Shown: positions 1-8,584, counted from the first letter of the stretch. The stretch: 64,000 nucleotides of DNA from Robertmurraya andreesenii (GCF_030813005.1 NZ_JAUSTU010000009.1:62001-126000); one strand, 5' to 3'. The notes: generated by a model not told the origin, from the sequence alone. Made by a program: numbers and translations.

Positions 1-48
1 GCTCGTGCCGAGCAAAACCCGTTCACACCATGCACATATGGCTAATAT
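1..48 (-). repeat. Dispersed hairpin repeat, copy A (cut by window start)
   Basis: Partial copy of an element found three more times (24727-24792, 29819-29886, 46501-46569). It shows the central hairpin GCTCG / CGAGC with loop TGC (1-13), then the conserved block AAAACCCGTTCAC and one arm of the outer stem (about 31-43). The other arm lies before the window. It is read on the minus strand relative to copies B and D. It lies about 300 bases upstream of rsmD. Confidence 0.7.
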
Positions 49-84
49 CAACACTGAACATTAACACAGCCTATAAAAAAGAAA

Positions 85-106
85 ACCCTGCAGATCACTG
101 CAGGGT
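85..106 (-). terminator. Perfect hairpin, probable leftward terminator
   Basis: ACCCTGCAG, loop ATCA, CTGCAGGGT is a perfect 9-bp stem. The A-rich run at 75-85 becomes a U-tract when read leftward, so it looks like an intrinsic terminator on the minus strand. No convincing minus-strand gene lies to its right; it could end antisense or leader transcription. Confidence 0.5.
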
Positions 107-200
107 CCTTCCATCTCCTTTTTTAAGGAAAGAAGGCAAAGGGAGAGGAGAAACCGGAGGAAGAACTTATGGGGAAACGTAAGTCTTCTCCGCGGTTGGC

Positions 201-226
201 AACAACATCCTCGAATAGATGTTGTT
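201..226. other. Hairpin in the non-coding region upstream of rsmD
   Basis: AACAACATC and GATGTTGTT form a perfect 9-bp stem around an 8-base loop. Together with the hairpin at 85-106 and the purine-rich stretch 125-175 it fills a 347-base gap without a credible gene. Rfam holds a ylbH-leader family upstream of this same gene (ylbH = rsmD) in Bacillus. Whether this region belongs to it cannot be decided by eye. Confidence 0.4.
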
Positions 227-289
227 ACCTTCATTATTTCCATAAAAAAAGTGGTTATACATTTTTAATATAATTTTCTCGCGAAATGC

Positions 290-318
290 TTGTCATTGGC
301 ACTTTCTTTCGGTAATGT
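290..318 (+). promoter_or_regulatory. Weak candidate sigma-A promoter for rsmD-coaD
   Basis: TTGTCA (290-295), a 17-base spacer and TAATGT (313-318) lie about 30 bases before the rsmD start. The -35 and spacing fit sigma-A; the -10 is poor. Confidence 0.3.
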
Positions 319-347
319 TAGGATGGTAAGGAAGCGGGTGATCATCG

Positions 348-902
348 ATGAGAGTAGTTTCTGGTCGTTATAAAGGGAAAGCCCTGAAGGCCGTACCAGG
401 AAATTCGACAAGACCAACAACAGATAAAGTGAAGGAAGCCATCTTTAACATCATTGGGCCATATTTTAATGGCGGTATATGCCTCGACCTATTTGCAGGA
501 AGTGGTGGTCTTGGAATAGAGGCATTAAGTAGAGGAGCCGAGAAGGCGATATTTGTTGACCGTGATGGAAAAGCAATACATACTATCTACGATAATCTTA
601 AGACCTGCGATCTTGAGTCTAGGGCTGAGGTCTATCGTAATGACTTTAAACGTGCTTTAAAAGCCATCAGAAAAAGAGAGATCAGCTTTGATTACATATT
701 TCTAGATCCGCCATACGCTAAACAGCAGCTCCAAGAGATATTAGAGATCATTGATACAAATACGCTATTGAATAACGAAGGGGTCATTGTTTGTGAACAT
801 AGCTCCGAGGTAGAAATGCCGAAAACAGTCGGTCATCTTACGCAAATAAAGGAAGAAACATACGGTATTATCACCATTTCTATTTATTCTTGGTCAAGCT
901 AA
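348..902 (+). CDS. rsmD: 16S rRNA (guanine(966)-N(2))-methyltransferase RsmD
   Basis: SAM-dependent methylase that modifies a guanine in the head of 16S rRNA during 30S assembly (ylbH in B. subtilis). The 184-residue protein has the typical short length. It carries the SAM-binding motif DLFAGSGG (47-54) and the N-methyltransferase catalytic motif DPPY (120-123). The N-terminus RVVSGRYKG with TRPTTDKVKEAIFN is diagnostic of the family. The ATG at 348 has a GGGTGAT-like ribosome site about 6 bases upstream. The gene lies 47 bases before coaD, the usual pairing in Firmicutes, and is probably cotranscribed with it. Confidence 0.95.
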   Translation: MRVVSGRYKGKALKAVPGNSTRPTTDKVKEAIFNIIGPYFNGGICLDLFAGSGGLGIEALSRGAEKAIFVDRDGKAIHTIYDNLKTCDLESRAEVYRNDFKRALKAIRKREISFDYIFLDPPYAKQQLQEILEIIDTNTLLNNEGVIVCEHSSEVEMPKTVGHLTQIKEETYGIITISIYSWSS

Positions 903-949
903 GGAGACCTTGATGCAAGGATGAAGACATATTTTAAAGGGGGAAGATG

Positions 950-1435
950 ATGTCAAGTATTGCGGTATGTCCAGGCAGCTTCGATCCGATCACAAACGGT
1001 CATCTAGATATCATTACAAGGGGAGCAAAAGTATTTGATGAGGTGTATGTATCCATCCTTAATAACTCCTCTAAAAAGCCACTTTTTACGGTTGAGGAGA
1101 GGGTGGAGCTCATTAGGGAAGTCACAAAGAATATCCCAAATGTACGGGTTGATTCCTTTCATGGATTATTGGTAGACTATGCGCAAGAAATAGGTGCTAA
1201 TGCGATTATTCGTGGGCTTAGGGCTGTATCTGACTTCGAGTATGAAATGCAGCTTACATCGATGAACCGATTTTTGAATAACAAAATTGAGACGTTTTAT
1301 ATCATGACCAACAATCAATACTCTTTCCTAAGCTCAAGTATGGTTAAAGAGGTTGCCCAGTATCATGGGAAAATTTCTGAACTGGTTCCATCTGTGGTTG
1401 AAGAGGCGCTTAGAAGTAAATTTTCTAGTAAATAA
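950..1435 (+). CDS. coaD: Phosphopantetheine adenylyltransferase CoaD
   Basis: Transfers AMP from ATP to 4'-phosphopantetheine, the penultimate step of coenzyme A synthesis. The nucleotidyltransferase signature TNGH is at residues 15-18 after the conserved AVCPGSFDP, and the second ATP-binding motif (LSSSMVKE, 127-134) is intact. At 161 residues it has the normal length. Two ATGs are adjacent, at 947 and 950. The second is chosen because GGGGG (939-943) is then 6 bases away rather than 3, and because the protein then aligns with the usual M-x-S-I-A-V start. Transcription ends in the hairpin shared with ylbJ. Confidence 0.96.
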   Translation: MSSIAVCPGSFDPITNGHLDIITRGAKVFDEVYVSILNNSSKKPLFTVEERVELIREVTKNIPNVRVDSFHGLLVDYAQEIGANAIIRGLRAVSDFEYEMQLTSMNRFLNNKIETFYIMTNNQYSFLSSSMVKEVAQYHGKISELVPSVVEEALRSKFSSK

Positions 1436-1458
1436 CTGATAATATCCCAAATGAAGAT

Positions 1459-1491
1459 AAACGAGCACTTAAATATTAGTGCTCGTTTTTG
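1459..1491. terminator. Bidirectional terminator between coaD and ylbJ
   Basis: AAACGAGCAC and GTGCTCGTTT form a 10-bp stem with T-rich flanks suited to both directions. The last codons and stop of ylbJ (minus strand) lie inside the hairpin, so the two convergent units share one terminator. Confidence 0.85.
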
Positions 1492-2696
1492 TACGTTCGC
1501 TTCGCAAATACAATGATATAAACCATTAATGACAAGAGGGTAATGATTGGACCCGTATCCTTTAGAATTTGTATCGATTGGTTAATCCAAGAGCTTTCCT
1601 CAAAGAAAGCTACTGGAATTGTTTTTGAGTGGTCATCACCAGATTGAATGAAGCCTTCATAAATAGGCTTCCATAAAAGAAGAGTGTAGAAGCCGGCCAA
1701 GAATACATGAAAAATTCTTGCGATGAAAAATGGTCTAAAGCTAATATCTGTTTCCGCTAATATACTTGCAACTTGTGCTTGAACGCTAAAACCACTAAAG
1801 GCTAAGATCATGCTTGTGATAATCGCTTGCTGCATTAAGGTTGTATCCTCAACCTGACTTGTTAATTGACTGCCTAATGTAATTTCGAATAGTCCTGAAA
1901 CAAAGGGGATGCTAAAGGATTCTGATAAGTGAAAAATCGTTAGGATTATGCCAACGCCATCCCCAATGAGTTGAATGATTCCCAAATGAAAGAGCAATTG
2001 ATTTAGGACAGAAAATAGGATAATGAAGCCGCCGATCATGAGCAGGGTTTGAATCGAGGACATGACAGCATCCCCTAATAGTTTGCCGATTGGACGATTT
2101 TCTCTAATTCTTGTTCTATGTAATTCTCTTAAAGCGTTCTTTATCGAGAATTTTACGTTTTGGTTAGTTGAAGGAGAGTTATTTTTTCCATGAAACCTCA
2201 TGATAATCCCAACCGTGAAGTTCCCGAGGTAATGGGCAGCAGCAAGTATAATTCCGAGCTTCGCATTGTAAAAGAATCCGACCGATACCGCTCCAAAAAT
2301 GAATAAAGGATTGGAGCAATTCGTGAAGGAAACGAGCCTTTCAGCCTCCACCTTTGAAAGCTGCTCCTCTTGTCTTAAACGTGCCGTGAGCTTGGCACCA
2401 GCGGGATAACCAGAGGCCATTCCCATCGCCCAAACAAAACCCCCAACTCCTGGTACTCGAAAAAGGGGCCGCATTAATGGCTCTAAAATTACTCCGACAA
2501 ATTTAACAACACCGAAGCCAATCAGCATTTCTGAAACGATAAAGAAAGGTAAAAGGGAAGGAAAAACAATTTTCCACCACATATCTAATCCTCTAATGGA
2601 GGCATTGACAGATTCCTGCGGGAACGAAATTAAGGAGATGGCCAGAATGGTCACGGATGTAGCAAGAATGATTGTTTTTAGTCTAGATTTTACCAC
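1476..2696 (-). CDS. ylbJ: Sporulation integral membrane protein YlbJ
   Basis: Polytopic membrane protein of the nucleoside-recognition (Gate) domain family. In B. subtilis ylbJ is made in the mother cell under sigma-E and is needed for heat-resistant spores. The 406-residue protein has about eight hydrophobic segments, a first one at residues 8-25 and the conserved stretch MGMASGYPAGAKL near residue 92. Translation starts at a GTG (complement of 2694-2696), preceded on the minus strand by GGGAGGA. The ATG two bases further upstream is out of frame. The gene is monocistronic and convergent with coaD. Its exact substrate is not known. Confidence 0.9.
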   Translation of the reverse strand: MVKSRLKTIILATSVTILAISLISFPQESVNASIRGLDMWWKIVFPSLLPFFIVSEMLIGFGVVKFVGVILEPLMRPLFRVPGVGGFVWAMGMASGYPAGAKLTARLRQEEQLSKVEAERLVSFTNCSNPLFIFGAVSVGFFYNAKLGIILAAAHYLGNFTVGIIMRFHGKNNSPSTNQNVKFSIKNALRELHRTRIRENRPIGKLLGDAVMSSIQTLLMIGGFIILFSVLNQLLFHLGIIQLIGDGVGIILTIFHLSESFSIPFVSGLFEITLGSQLTSQVEDTTLMQQAIITSMILAFSGFSVQAQVASILAETDISFRPFFIARIFHVFLAGFYTLLLWKPIYEGFIQSGDDHSKTIPVAFFEESSWINQSIQILKDTGPIITLLSLMVYIIVFAKRTYKNEH

Positions 2697-2915
2697 GCAT
2701 AAATCCTCCCTCAGAGATTTACTGAAAGTGCATAATGACGGAAAAAGTGCTAAGATATATTAGAAAAAAATGCCTTCACGGTCTTGTCCTCATATAAATC
2801 AATATACTCATAGAAAATAAAATTAGACCATAAGATTGAATATACGGTAGGTAGTGAAGCTCCCAGTGAAGGAAAAAGAAAAGTGTAAACTGAAGGAAAA
2901 GGTGGTGCTGTTGTT

Positions 2916-3701
2916 TTGCATCGTCCTAAGATTGGATTGGCTCTTGGTTCCGGAGGGGCAAGAGGGTTTGCTCATGTGGGGGTTATCAAAACATTACTTG
3001 ATGAAAAGATTCCGATTGATATGATAGCCGGGAGCAGCATGGGGGCTATGGTTGGTTGTTTCTATGGGGCGGGGTTAGACATTGAAAGACTGTATACTTT
3101 ATCAAAGGTATTTAGAAGAAAGTATTATTTGGATTTTACCCTACCTAAAATGGGCTTTATTGCTGGAAATCGGGTTAAGGAGCTCATTCGTATCTTTACA
3201 TTCGGGAGGAATTTGCAAGAATTAGATATCCCGGTTCATGTGGTTGCGACCGACTTAATGACAGGAGACAAGGTTATTTTTAAAGAAGGTCCGATTGCCG
3301 ATGCTGTTAGAGCCAGCATTTCTATTCCAGGCATATTTGTACCTGAGAAATTAAACGATAAGCTATTAGTTGATGGTGGAGTGGTTGATCGGGTTCCTGT
3401 CTCGGTTGTTGAAGAGATGGGTGCAGATATTATTATTGCCGTCGATGTTTCTCATGTGAAGCAAAATACAGAAATCACTTCGATTTTTGATGTGATCATG
3501 CAAAGCATTGATATTCTCCAAATGGAAGCTGTTGCAAATAGAGCAATCGCCTCGGATATCATGATTAGGCCACCAGTGGAAATGTATAACTCAAGAGCTT
3601 TTACCAATATAGACGAGATTATTGCGATTGGAGAAGAAGAAACAAAAAAGCATATTCAAAAGATACATGGCTTAATCGAGCAGTGGAAGGAGCAGCATTA
3701 G
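2916..3701 (+). CDS. ylbK: Patatin-like phospholipase family protein YlbK
   Basis: Predicted serine lipid acylhydrolase of the patatin/RssA type. It has the oxyanion motif GSGGARGFAH (11-20), the nucleophile elbow GSSMG with Ser41 (39-43), and the catalytic aspartate in DGG (Asp153). The Ser-Asp dyad is therefore intact. The start is a TTG at 2916 with AAGGTGG about 8 bases upstream; no in-frame ATG precedes the conserved region. The gene stops exactly one base before ylbL, so the two are translationally linked. The physiological lipid substrate is unknown. Confidence 0.88.
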   Translation: MHRPKIGLALGSGGARGFAHVGVIKTLLDEKIPIDMIAGSSMGAMVGCFYGAGLDIERLYTLSKVFRRKYYLDFTLPKMGFIAGNRVKELIRIFTFGRNLQELDIPVHVVATDLMTGDKVIFKEGPIADAVRASISIPGIFVPEKLNDKLLVDGGVVDRVPVSVVEEMGADIIIAVDVSHVKQNTEITSIFDVIMQSIDILQMEAVANRAIASDIMIRPPVEMYNSRAFTNIDEIIAIGEEETKKHIQKIHGLIEQWKEQH

Positions 3702-4730
3702 ATGAAAAAAAGGTTCTATTTTCGCTTAATTTTAATCCTCTTGGTCCTATTTCTTTTCTTCGTTTCTTTTTACTCTTTACCCTATTACGTGTCCAAACCA
3801 GGAATGGCGAAGGAGCTAGAACCTATCATTGAAGTGGAAAATGGATATGAAGATGAAGAAGGTAGCTTTATGCTAACAACCATTCGCATGGGGAAAGCAA
3901 ATATTTATTCGTATTTAATGGCCCATGTTAGCAAATATCAAGAAATCTATCCTCTTGAGGCGATCCGCAGCGAAGAGGAAACGGAAGAAGAATATAATGT
4001 AAGACAGCTGCATATGATGGCAAATTCTAAGCAAGCTGCGATTGAGGTTGCTTATAAGAAGGCTGGGCTTCCCACTCGATATGACTATAAGGGAGTGTAT
4101 GTATTAAGTATTGAGGAGGACATGCCGGCTGCGGGCAAGCTAAGGCCAGGTGACCGAATTTTTAAGGTAGATGGACATGAGTTCCCTTCTTCAGAGAAAT
4201 TCATCGAATATGTGGGTGGAAAATCAGTTGGGGATAAAATTAAGTTAACCTATATCCGGAGAGGGAAAGAAGGAGAAGTCACGGTTGAGGTTCAGCCTTT
4301 TCCAAAGGAACCAACTCGTGTTGGAGTTGGAATAGGACTGGTCGACGATAAGGAGCTCCATGTAGAGCCAAAGGTTGAAATCAATACAGAAGATATAGGT
4401 GGGCCGTCTGCAGGCTTTATGTTCTCTCTGGAAATATACAATCAGCTGACAAAGGGAGACTTAACGAAAGGCTATGAAATCGCTGGTACAGGGACGATTT
4501 CTCCGGATGGGACAGTAGGAAGAATTGGTGGAATTGAACAAAAAATTGTTGCTGCTGATAAAGCAGGGGCGGAGATTTTCTTTGCCCCAAATGAAAAGGG
4601 AGCGAAGGACTCGAACTATCGTGCAGCAGTAAAGACGGCTAAAGATATCGGAACGAAAATGAAAATCGTGCCAATTGATCAATTTGATGACGCCATCAGC
4701 TATTTAGATGGCTTGAAGGAAAAGAAATAG
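3702..4730 (+). CDS. ylbL: PDZ and Lon-type serine protease YlbL (SepM family)
   Basis: Membrane-anchored protease with the chain outside the membrane: one transmembrane segment (about 5-30), a PDZ domain (about 128-200) and a C-terminal Lon proteolytic domain. The catalytic Ser236 is in GGPSAGF (233-239) and the catalytic Lys281 in GGIEQKIVAADKAG, with the Ser-Lys spacing typical of Lon. In B. subtilis YlbL takes part in clearing the SOS division inhibitor YneA; streptococcal SepM trims a competence pheromone. The ATG abuts the ylbK stop codon. The 342-residue length is usual for the family. Confidence 0.92.
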   Translation: MKKRFYFRLILILLVLFLFFVSFYSLPYYVSKPGMAKELEPIIEVENGYEDEEGSFMLTTIRMGKANIYSYLMAHVSKYQEIYPLEAIRSEEETEEEYNVRQLHMMANSKQAAIEVAYKKAGLPTRYDYKGVYVLSIEEDMPAAGKLRPGDRIFKVDGHEFPSSEKFIEYVGGKSVGDKIKLTYIRRGKEGEVTVEVQPFPKEPTRVGVGIGLVDDKELHVEPKVEINTEDIGGPSAGFMFSLEIYNQLTKGDLTKGYEIAGTGTISPDGTVGRIGGIEQKIVAADKAGAEIFFAPNEKGAKDSNYRAAVKTAKDIGTKMKIVPIDQFDDAISYLDGLKEKK

Positions 4731-4754
4731 GAAGCTCTATTTGAGAGCTTCTAT
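4725..4754. terminator. Bidirectional terminator between ylbL and ylbM
   Basis: AAATAG-GAAGCTCT and AGAGCTTC-TATTT form a long stem that contains the stop codons of both convergent genes. A T-rich run follows on each side. Confidence 0.8.
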
Positions 4755-5978
4755 TTCTTTTTGTTCCTTAATATAAATCGGTGGCTGTTTGTATTCAAGC
4801 TCCAATAGGTTTTGTGCCATCTGTTCCGTTGCACCTAAAGAATAGATGCGCGATGCGCGAACATCAAGGGCGACATCGTCAAAATCCAAGGCTGATAATT
4901 TTGAGACAAGGGGAAGGGAAGCATTTTTCTTCCAATTATTCAAGTAGGTCCTCCCTTTTTCATTCATACCGAGTAGACGAATATAGGAGGCTTTGTCCAT
5001 TCTTGCTTCCATTTCTTTTTTGGTTGTATTTGTGAGGATATGGACGCACATTCTCTGAAGCCTGGTCCAAGTGTATCGTTTTGTCTTAATCTTCGTCATA
5101 AATTCCTGAAAAGAACTGGCTTCAAGTGCGGCCCTCATCACCCGATTTTCCAAACCCTCCTCGACCTCATAGATGTTACTAAGCTCCCCAGCGGTTGCTT
5201 GTATAAGCCTATATTTTAGAAATGGCCAATAATTTTCCCATTGTTGAAAATGCTGATAATGCTCTAAGTAATCCTGGAGAACGAGAGCGGTTGTCTCCGG
5301 GATATATGGCAGGACCTTCTCAAGCGTTCCATCTTCTGAGAATAGGGCTCTCCGAATACTGGTCGCACTGGCAATGGTGTCAGAAGAGAAGTCCTGATCG
5401 TGGTAGTCAGTACTTGTTCTGGCAACGGTGTGTGCAGTCATTGATAGCTTTAATTCTTTCACCGCCTTAACATATTGAAATCCTAGAATGTTGTTCGGTT
5501 TTGAAAGGTCAACGACTGCATCGTTAGGATGTAAACTTAGGAAGGCATGTGATAATGCGCTTGGGTAATTGAATCCCTGATCAAGATAGTCCCTTATCTG
5601 GTTGTCGTATTCCTCCTTGTTCTCTTCAAGGAACTGAAGGGTTGTGAGAAAGGGCTCTATTTCTCCAGACTCACTTCCAAAGCAAATACTCTCGCAACCC
5701 ATCGCTCCAAGCAACGATACGGCGCCAAAGGCAAAGGTATCAGCCTTTTGTGTGGCAAACTGATAGGGCAGCTCGACTACAATATCGACCCCAGCGAGCA
5801 GAGCCATCTTCGCTCGCATCCATTTTGGAAGTAAGGCTGGCTCTCCCCTTTGTAGAAACTGTCCGCTCATGACCGCGATCACAATCTCTGCCTTTGTAAT
5901 CGCTTTCGTCTTTTCTAAATGAAATGCATGTCCGTTATGAAAAGGGTTATACTCAACAACAATCCCAGTAGCCTGCAT
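4737..5978 (-). CDS. tmcAL: tRNA(Met) cytidine acetate ligase TmcAL (YlbM)
   Basis: Makes N4-acetylcytidine at the wobble base of elongator tRNA(Met) from acetate and ATP. It belongs to the nucleotidyltransferase-like family formerly DUF795. The HxGH motif is HNGH (14-17) in the stretch GIVVEYNPFHNGH. The 413-residue protein matches the B. subtilis enzyme in size and order. The ATG at 5978 is preceded on the minus strand by AAGGAGAAG, a strong ribosome site. It is divergent from ylbN and convergent with ylbL, as in B. subtilis. Confidence 0.94.
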   Translation of the reverse strand: MQATGIVVEYNPFHNGHAFHLEKTKAITKAEIVIAVMSGQFLQRGEPALLPKWMRAKMALLAGVDIVVELPYQFATQKADTFAFGAVSLLGAMGCESICFGSESGEIEPFLTTLQFLEENKEEYDNQIRDYLDQGFNYPSALSHAFLSLHPNDAVVDLSKPNNILGFQYVKAVKELKLSMTAHTVARTSTDYHDQDFSSDTIASATSIRRALFSEDGTLEKVLPYIPETTALVLQDYLEHYQHFQQWENYWPFLKYRLIQATAGELSNIYEVEEGLENRVMRAALEASSFQEFMTKIKTKRYTWTRLQRMCVHILTNTTKKEMEARMDKASYIRLLGMNEKGRTYLNNWKKNASLPLVSKLSALDFDDVALDVRASRIYSLGATEQMAQNLLELEYKQPPIYIKEQKEIEALK

Positions 5979-6084
5979 ATTCTTCTCCTTAAATCGCCTT
6001 TAACCCACCTAATTGATCCGAAAAGTATGTACATTTGGTTAAAGTATCCTTATAATGTCTACATTATAGTGTAAAGAAAAAATA

Positions 6085-6113
6085 TTGACAAATATTTATA
6101 GTAAAGCTATAAT
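6085..6113 (+). promoter_or_regulatory. Sigma-A promoter for ylbN-rpmF
   Basis: TTGACA (6085-6090), a 17-base spacer and TATAAT (6108-6113) match the consensus perfectly. It lies 28 bases before the ylbN start and should drive ylbN and rpmF strongly. Confidence 0.9.
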
Positions 6114-6140
6114 AACCTTTGTTGCCTTGGGGTGATTCGT

Positions 6141-6671
6141 ATGAAATGGACGTTAAGTCAGTTACAAAAAAATCGAAACAAGGATTTTCTCATTGATGAA
6201 ATGGTTAATCTTGACGAGATAAAGGAGATCGACCAGACGATACGAGAAGTATCTCCTATCCATATAACAGGTCGGGCTGATATCGACTCAAAAAAGGTGA
6301 CGTTTCATCTTCGGATTAAGGGTTCACTTATCCTTCCTTGTTCTCGAACTTTGGTAGATGTGAATTATCCAATTGATGTAGAAACAACTGAAACCTTTCT
6401 CTTAAGAGGCTTTGACTATGAAGCTGATGAGGAGGAGGTCCATCAGGTAAAAGGAGAAGTGATTGACCTGAAGCCGGTCTTACAGGAAATCCTTTTGCTT
6501 GAAGTACCTATTCAAGTTTTCTGCGACGATGGATCGAGTGAAGAAGGTGCTCCACAATCTGGACAAGATTGGGAGGTTATTCATGAGCAGGAAAAAACTG
6601 CAAAAATTGATCCGCGATTGGCAGGACTTGCTAAATTACTTGATCAGAATGATCCTTCCCCCAATTCATAA
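6141..6671 (+). CDS. ylbN: YceD/DUF177 family protein YlbN
   Basis: Member of the DUF177 (YceD) family, which is almost always encoded directly before rpmF and is linked to 23S rRNA accumulation or 50S assembly in other organisms. The start is the ATG at 6141, not the in-frame GTG at 6132. GGGG (6129-6132) is 8 bases upstream of the ATG and the protein then begins MKWTLSQL like its relatives. The 176-residue protein is rich in acidic residues near its C-terminus. It has its own consensus promoter and is followed by rpmF after 82 bases. Confidence 0.88.
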   Translation: MKWTLSQLQKNRNKDFLIDEMVNLDEIKEIDQTIREVSPIHITGRADIDSKKVTFHLRIKGSLILPCSRTLVDVNYPIDVETTETFLLRGFDYEADEEEVHQVKGEVIDLKPVLQEILLLEVPIQVFCDDGSSEEGAPQSGQDWEVIHEQEKTAKIDPRLAGLAKLLDQNDPSPNS

Positions 6672-6753
6672 AACTGGGAGAAGCATTAAGACGGTGGAGA
6701 GCTAGTATCTAGACTTCACGCCTTTCTTTATACTCTTTAAGGAGGTGGGAATA

Positions 6754-6927
6754 ATGGCTGTACCTTTTAGAAGAACTTCTAAAACTGCGAAGAGAAAACG
6801 TCGTACTCATTTTAAACTACAGGTACCAGGTATGGTAGAATGCCCAAACTGTGGTGAGATGAAGCTTGCTCACCGTGTATGTAAAGCTTGTGGAACATAC
6901 AAAGGAAAAGAAGTCGTAAATGACTAA
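6754..6927 (+). CDS. rpmF: 50S ribosomal protein L32
   Basis: Zinc-type L32 of 57 residues. It starts AVPFRRTSKTAKRKRRTH and has two CxxC pairs (CPNC and CKAC) that bind zinc; the non-zinc paralogue form lacks these. The start is the ATG at 6754, with GGAGGTGGG about 4-9 bases upstream. The in-frame GTG at 6745 lies within the ribosome site. It is cotranscribed with ylbN and ends in a clear terminator. Confidence 0.97.
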   Translation: MAVPFRRTSKTAKRKRRTHFKLQVPGMVECPNCGEMKLAHRVCKACGTYKGKEVVND

Positions 6928-6940
6928 TACTTCTAATGAT

Positions 6941-6976
6941 AAAGCACAGAAACTTGATTTCTGTGCTTTTGTCGTT
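6941..6976 (+). terminator. Intrinsic terminator of rpmF
   Basis: AAAGCACAGAAA, loop CTTGA, TTTCTGTGCTTT is a 12-bp stem, followed after a few bases by a run of six Ts. Confidence 0.88.
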
Positions 6977-7020
6977 TTTTGGATAATGTCACGAGGATAG
7001 AATGATGGGGGAGTGGTTCC

Positions 7021-7779
7021 GTGGGAGCGTATGAATTAAGAGAATGGGAAAACGATGTGCTAATATTTCGAATCACAAGAGAAGAAAAAAGAAATGCGAT
7101 CAATTATGAAGTGATGGAGGGTCTAGCAGAAGCCATTACAGCGGCCCAGAGCCCATCCGTCAAGGCACTTGTTGTGACTGGGGAAGGGGACCAAGCATTT
7201 TGCTCTGGTGGGGACTTATCGGTATTTCATGAGCTTCGAACTGAGGATGAGGCCTATCAAATGCTTTCAAAAATGGCCAGGATCTTATATGATTTAGCCA
7301 TTCTCCCCAAGCCAACCATCGCTCTAATGAATGGTACGGCTGTTGGTGGAGGCTGTGAAATCGCTGCTGCCTGCGATTTTCGTGTTGCCAGGAAAGGAAT
7401 TAGAGCTGGTTTTGTACAAGGGAATCTAGCTATTACAACAGGATGGGGAGGTGGCTCTCTGCTGTTGGAGAGGCTCCCTATGTCCAATGCCTTGAAGATG
7501 TTGATGGAAGCAAGAATTTATACAACGGATGAGCTACTTGACTTAGGATTTGTCCAGTACATATATGAAGGAGAGCCTCTCGCAGGACTTCGGACAACTC
7601 TAGGAAAAACCTTTCAGCTAGAAAAAAATGTGCTAGGGGCTTACAAGGAGATGCTCCTTCGAAAATGGGATCAAAACTTAAAAGAAAGAATAGAACAAGA
7701 GGTCCGAAAATGCGCTATTCTTTGGGAAAGTGAGGCCCATCACCAGCAGGTAGCAAAGTTCGTGGAAAATAAAAAGTAG
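7021..7779 (+). CDS. Enoyl-CoA hydratase/isomerase family protein
   Basis: Crotonase-fold enzyme acting on an acyl-CoA thioester. The two oxyanion-hole regions are present: FCSGGDLSVFHEL (about 60-72) and GTAVGGGCEIAAACDFRVA (about 105-123). The usual hydratase glutamates are not both obvious, so hydratase, isomerase or hydrolase activity cannot be told apart. The 252-residue length is typical. The start is a GTG at 7021 with a G-rich ribosome site (about 7007-7012). The gene sits alone between the rpmF terminator and ylbO. The acyl-CoA carboxylase genes 2 kb downstream suggest a common interest in short-chain acyl-CoA metabolism; that is inference. Confidence 0.85.
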   Translation: MGAYELREWENDVLIFRITREEKRNAINYEVMEGLAEAITAAQSPSVKALVVTGEGDQAFCSGGDLSVFHELRTEDEAYQMLSKMARILYDLAILPKPTIALMNGTAVGGGCEIAAACDFRVARKGIRAGFVQGNLAITTGWGGGSLLLERLPMSNALKMLMEARIYTTDELLDLGFVQYIYEGEPLAGLRTTLGKTFQLEKNVLGAYKEMLLRKWDQNLKERIEQEVRKCAILWESEAHHQQVAKFVENKK

Positions 7780-7894
7780 TCCTGTCCATAGATTCGATTC
7801 GAAAATTGGCTCCGGATAAATATGTATGATAAGTCTATCTCTTCTAGTAAGTGCATATGTATAAATAATAACATACCACTAGGAGGGATTAGCA

Positions 7895-8521
7895 TTGCCC
7901 ACAAACCGCCAGGATGCTTGGTCTAATGATGAAGATTTACTACTTGCGGAAGTAGTTTTGCGTCATATTCGTGAGGGTGGCACCCAGCTGCAGGCTTTCG
8001 AAGAAGTTGGAAAGCAGCTATCCAGAACCGCAGCTGCCTGCGGATTTCGTTGGAATTCTTATGTTCGCAAGCAATACAAATCAGGGATTGAACTAGCAAA
8101 AAAGCAGCGCAAAGAATTAAGGAAGCAAGCACAGGTCGTAGAGGACGAAAAGATAGTGGAGATGCAGAGCGAAAGCACTCCACAAGAAAGCAATGCGACA
8201 TGGAGGCCGAATATAAGCTTCGATGAATTGGTTGGATTTTTCAAGGAAATGTATGAGCAGTTTGAAAAGTCAAATGAACAATTAGAAAAATTGAAAGAAT
8301 ATGAGGAAAAGGCTCAGGAGCTGGAGAAAAGAAATGAATACTTGGCAGCGGAAAATGAGAAGCTGTCCAAGGAATTTCAAATCGTTGAACAGGATTACAA
8401 GGCTCTCATAGAAATCATGGAGAGGGCGAGGAAAATGGTTGTCCTGCAGGAGGAGGATCGGCAACAAAAGGTCAAATTTCAAATGGACAAAAATGGGAAT
8501 CTAGAAAGAATAGAAAAATAG
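7895..8521 (+). CDS. ylbO: RsfA family prespore-type transcription factor YlbO
   Basis: The N-terminal 65 residues (DAWSNDEDLLLAEVVLRHIREGG ... ACGFRWNSYVR) form a Myb/SANT-like DNA-binding region typical of the RsfA family. RsfA itself adjusts sigma-F-dependent transcription in the B. subtilis forespore. The rest, about 105-190, is a long charged heptad-rich coiled coil, probably for dimerisation. The start is a TTG at 7895 with AGGAGG 8 bases upstream. At 208 residues it fits YlbO. A hairpin terminator follows at once. Confidence 0.85.
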   Translation: MPTNRQDAWSNDEDLLLAEVVLRHIREGGTQLQAFEEVGKQLSRTAAACGFRWNSYVRKQYKSGIELAKKQRKELRKQAQVVEDEKIVEMQSESTPQESNATWRPNISFDELVGFFKEMYEQFEKSNEQLEKLKEYEEKAQELEKRNEYLAAENEKLSKEFQIVEQDYKALIEIMERARKMVVLQEEDRQQKVKFQMDKNGNLERIEK

Positions 8522-8528
8522 ACAAACA

Positions 8529-8557
8529 GAGAAAGCGGACTATTGTCCGCTTTCTCT
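8529..8557. terminator. Hairpin terminator after ylbO, facing ylbP
   Basis: AGAGAAAGCGGAC, loop TATT, GTCCGCTTTCTCT is a perfect 13-bp inverted repeat between the convergent ylbO and ylbP. The T-run is weak on the plus side. Confidence 0.7.
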
Positions 8558-8584
8558 ATATATTAGGGAATTTTTGCAAAAGTC

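Noticed and set aside
61..243. 60-residue minus-strand frame ahead of rsmD
   Set aside because: No ribosome site, arginine- and cysteine-rich low-complexity product, and it runs through the two hairpins. No family recognised.
7850..7885. Possible sigma-G promoter before ylbO (GCATA and CATACCA)
   Set aside because: The spacing is about 14 bases instead of about 18, and the -10 is imperfect; not strong enough to list.
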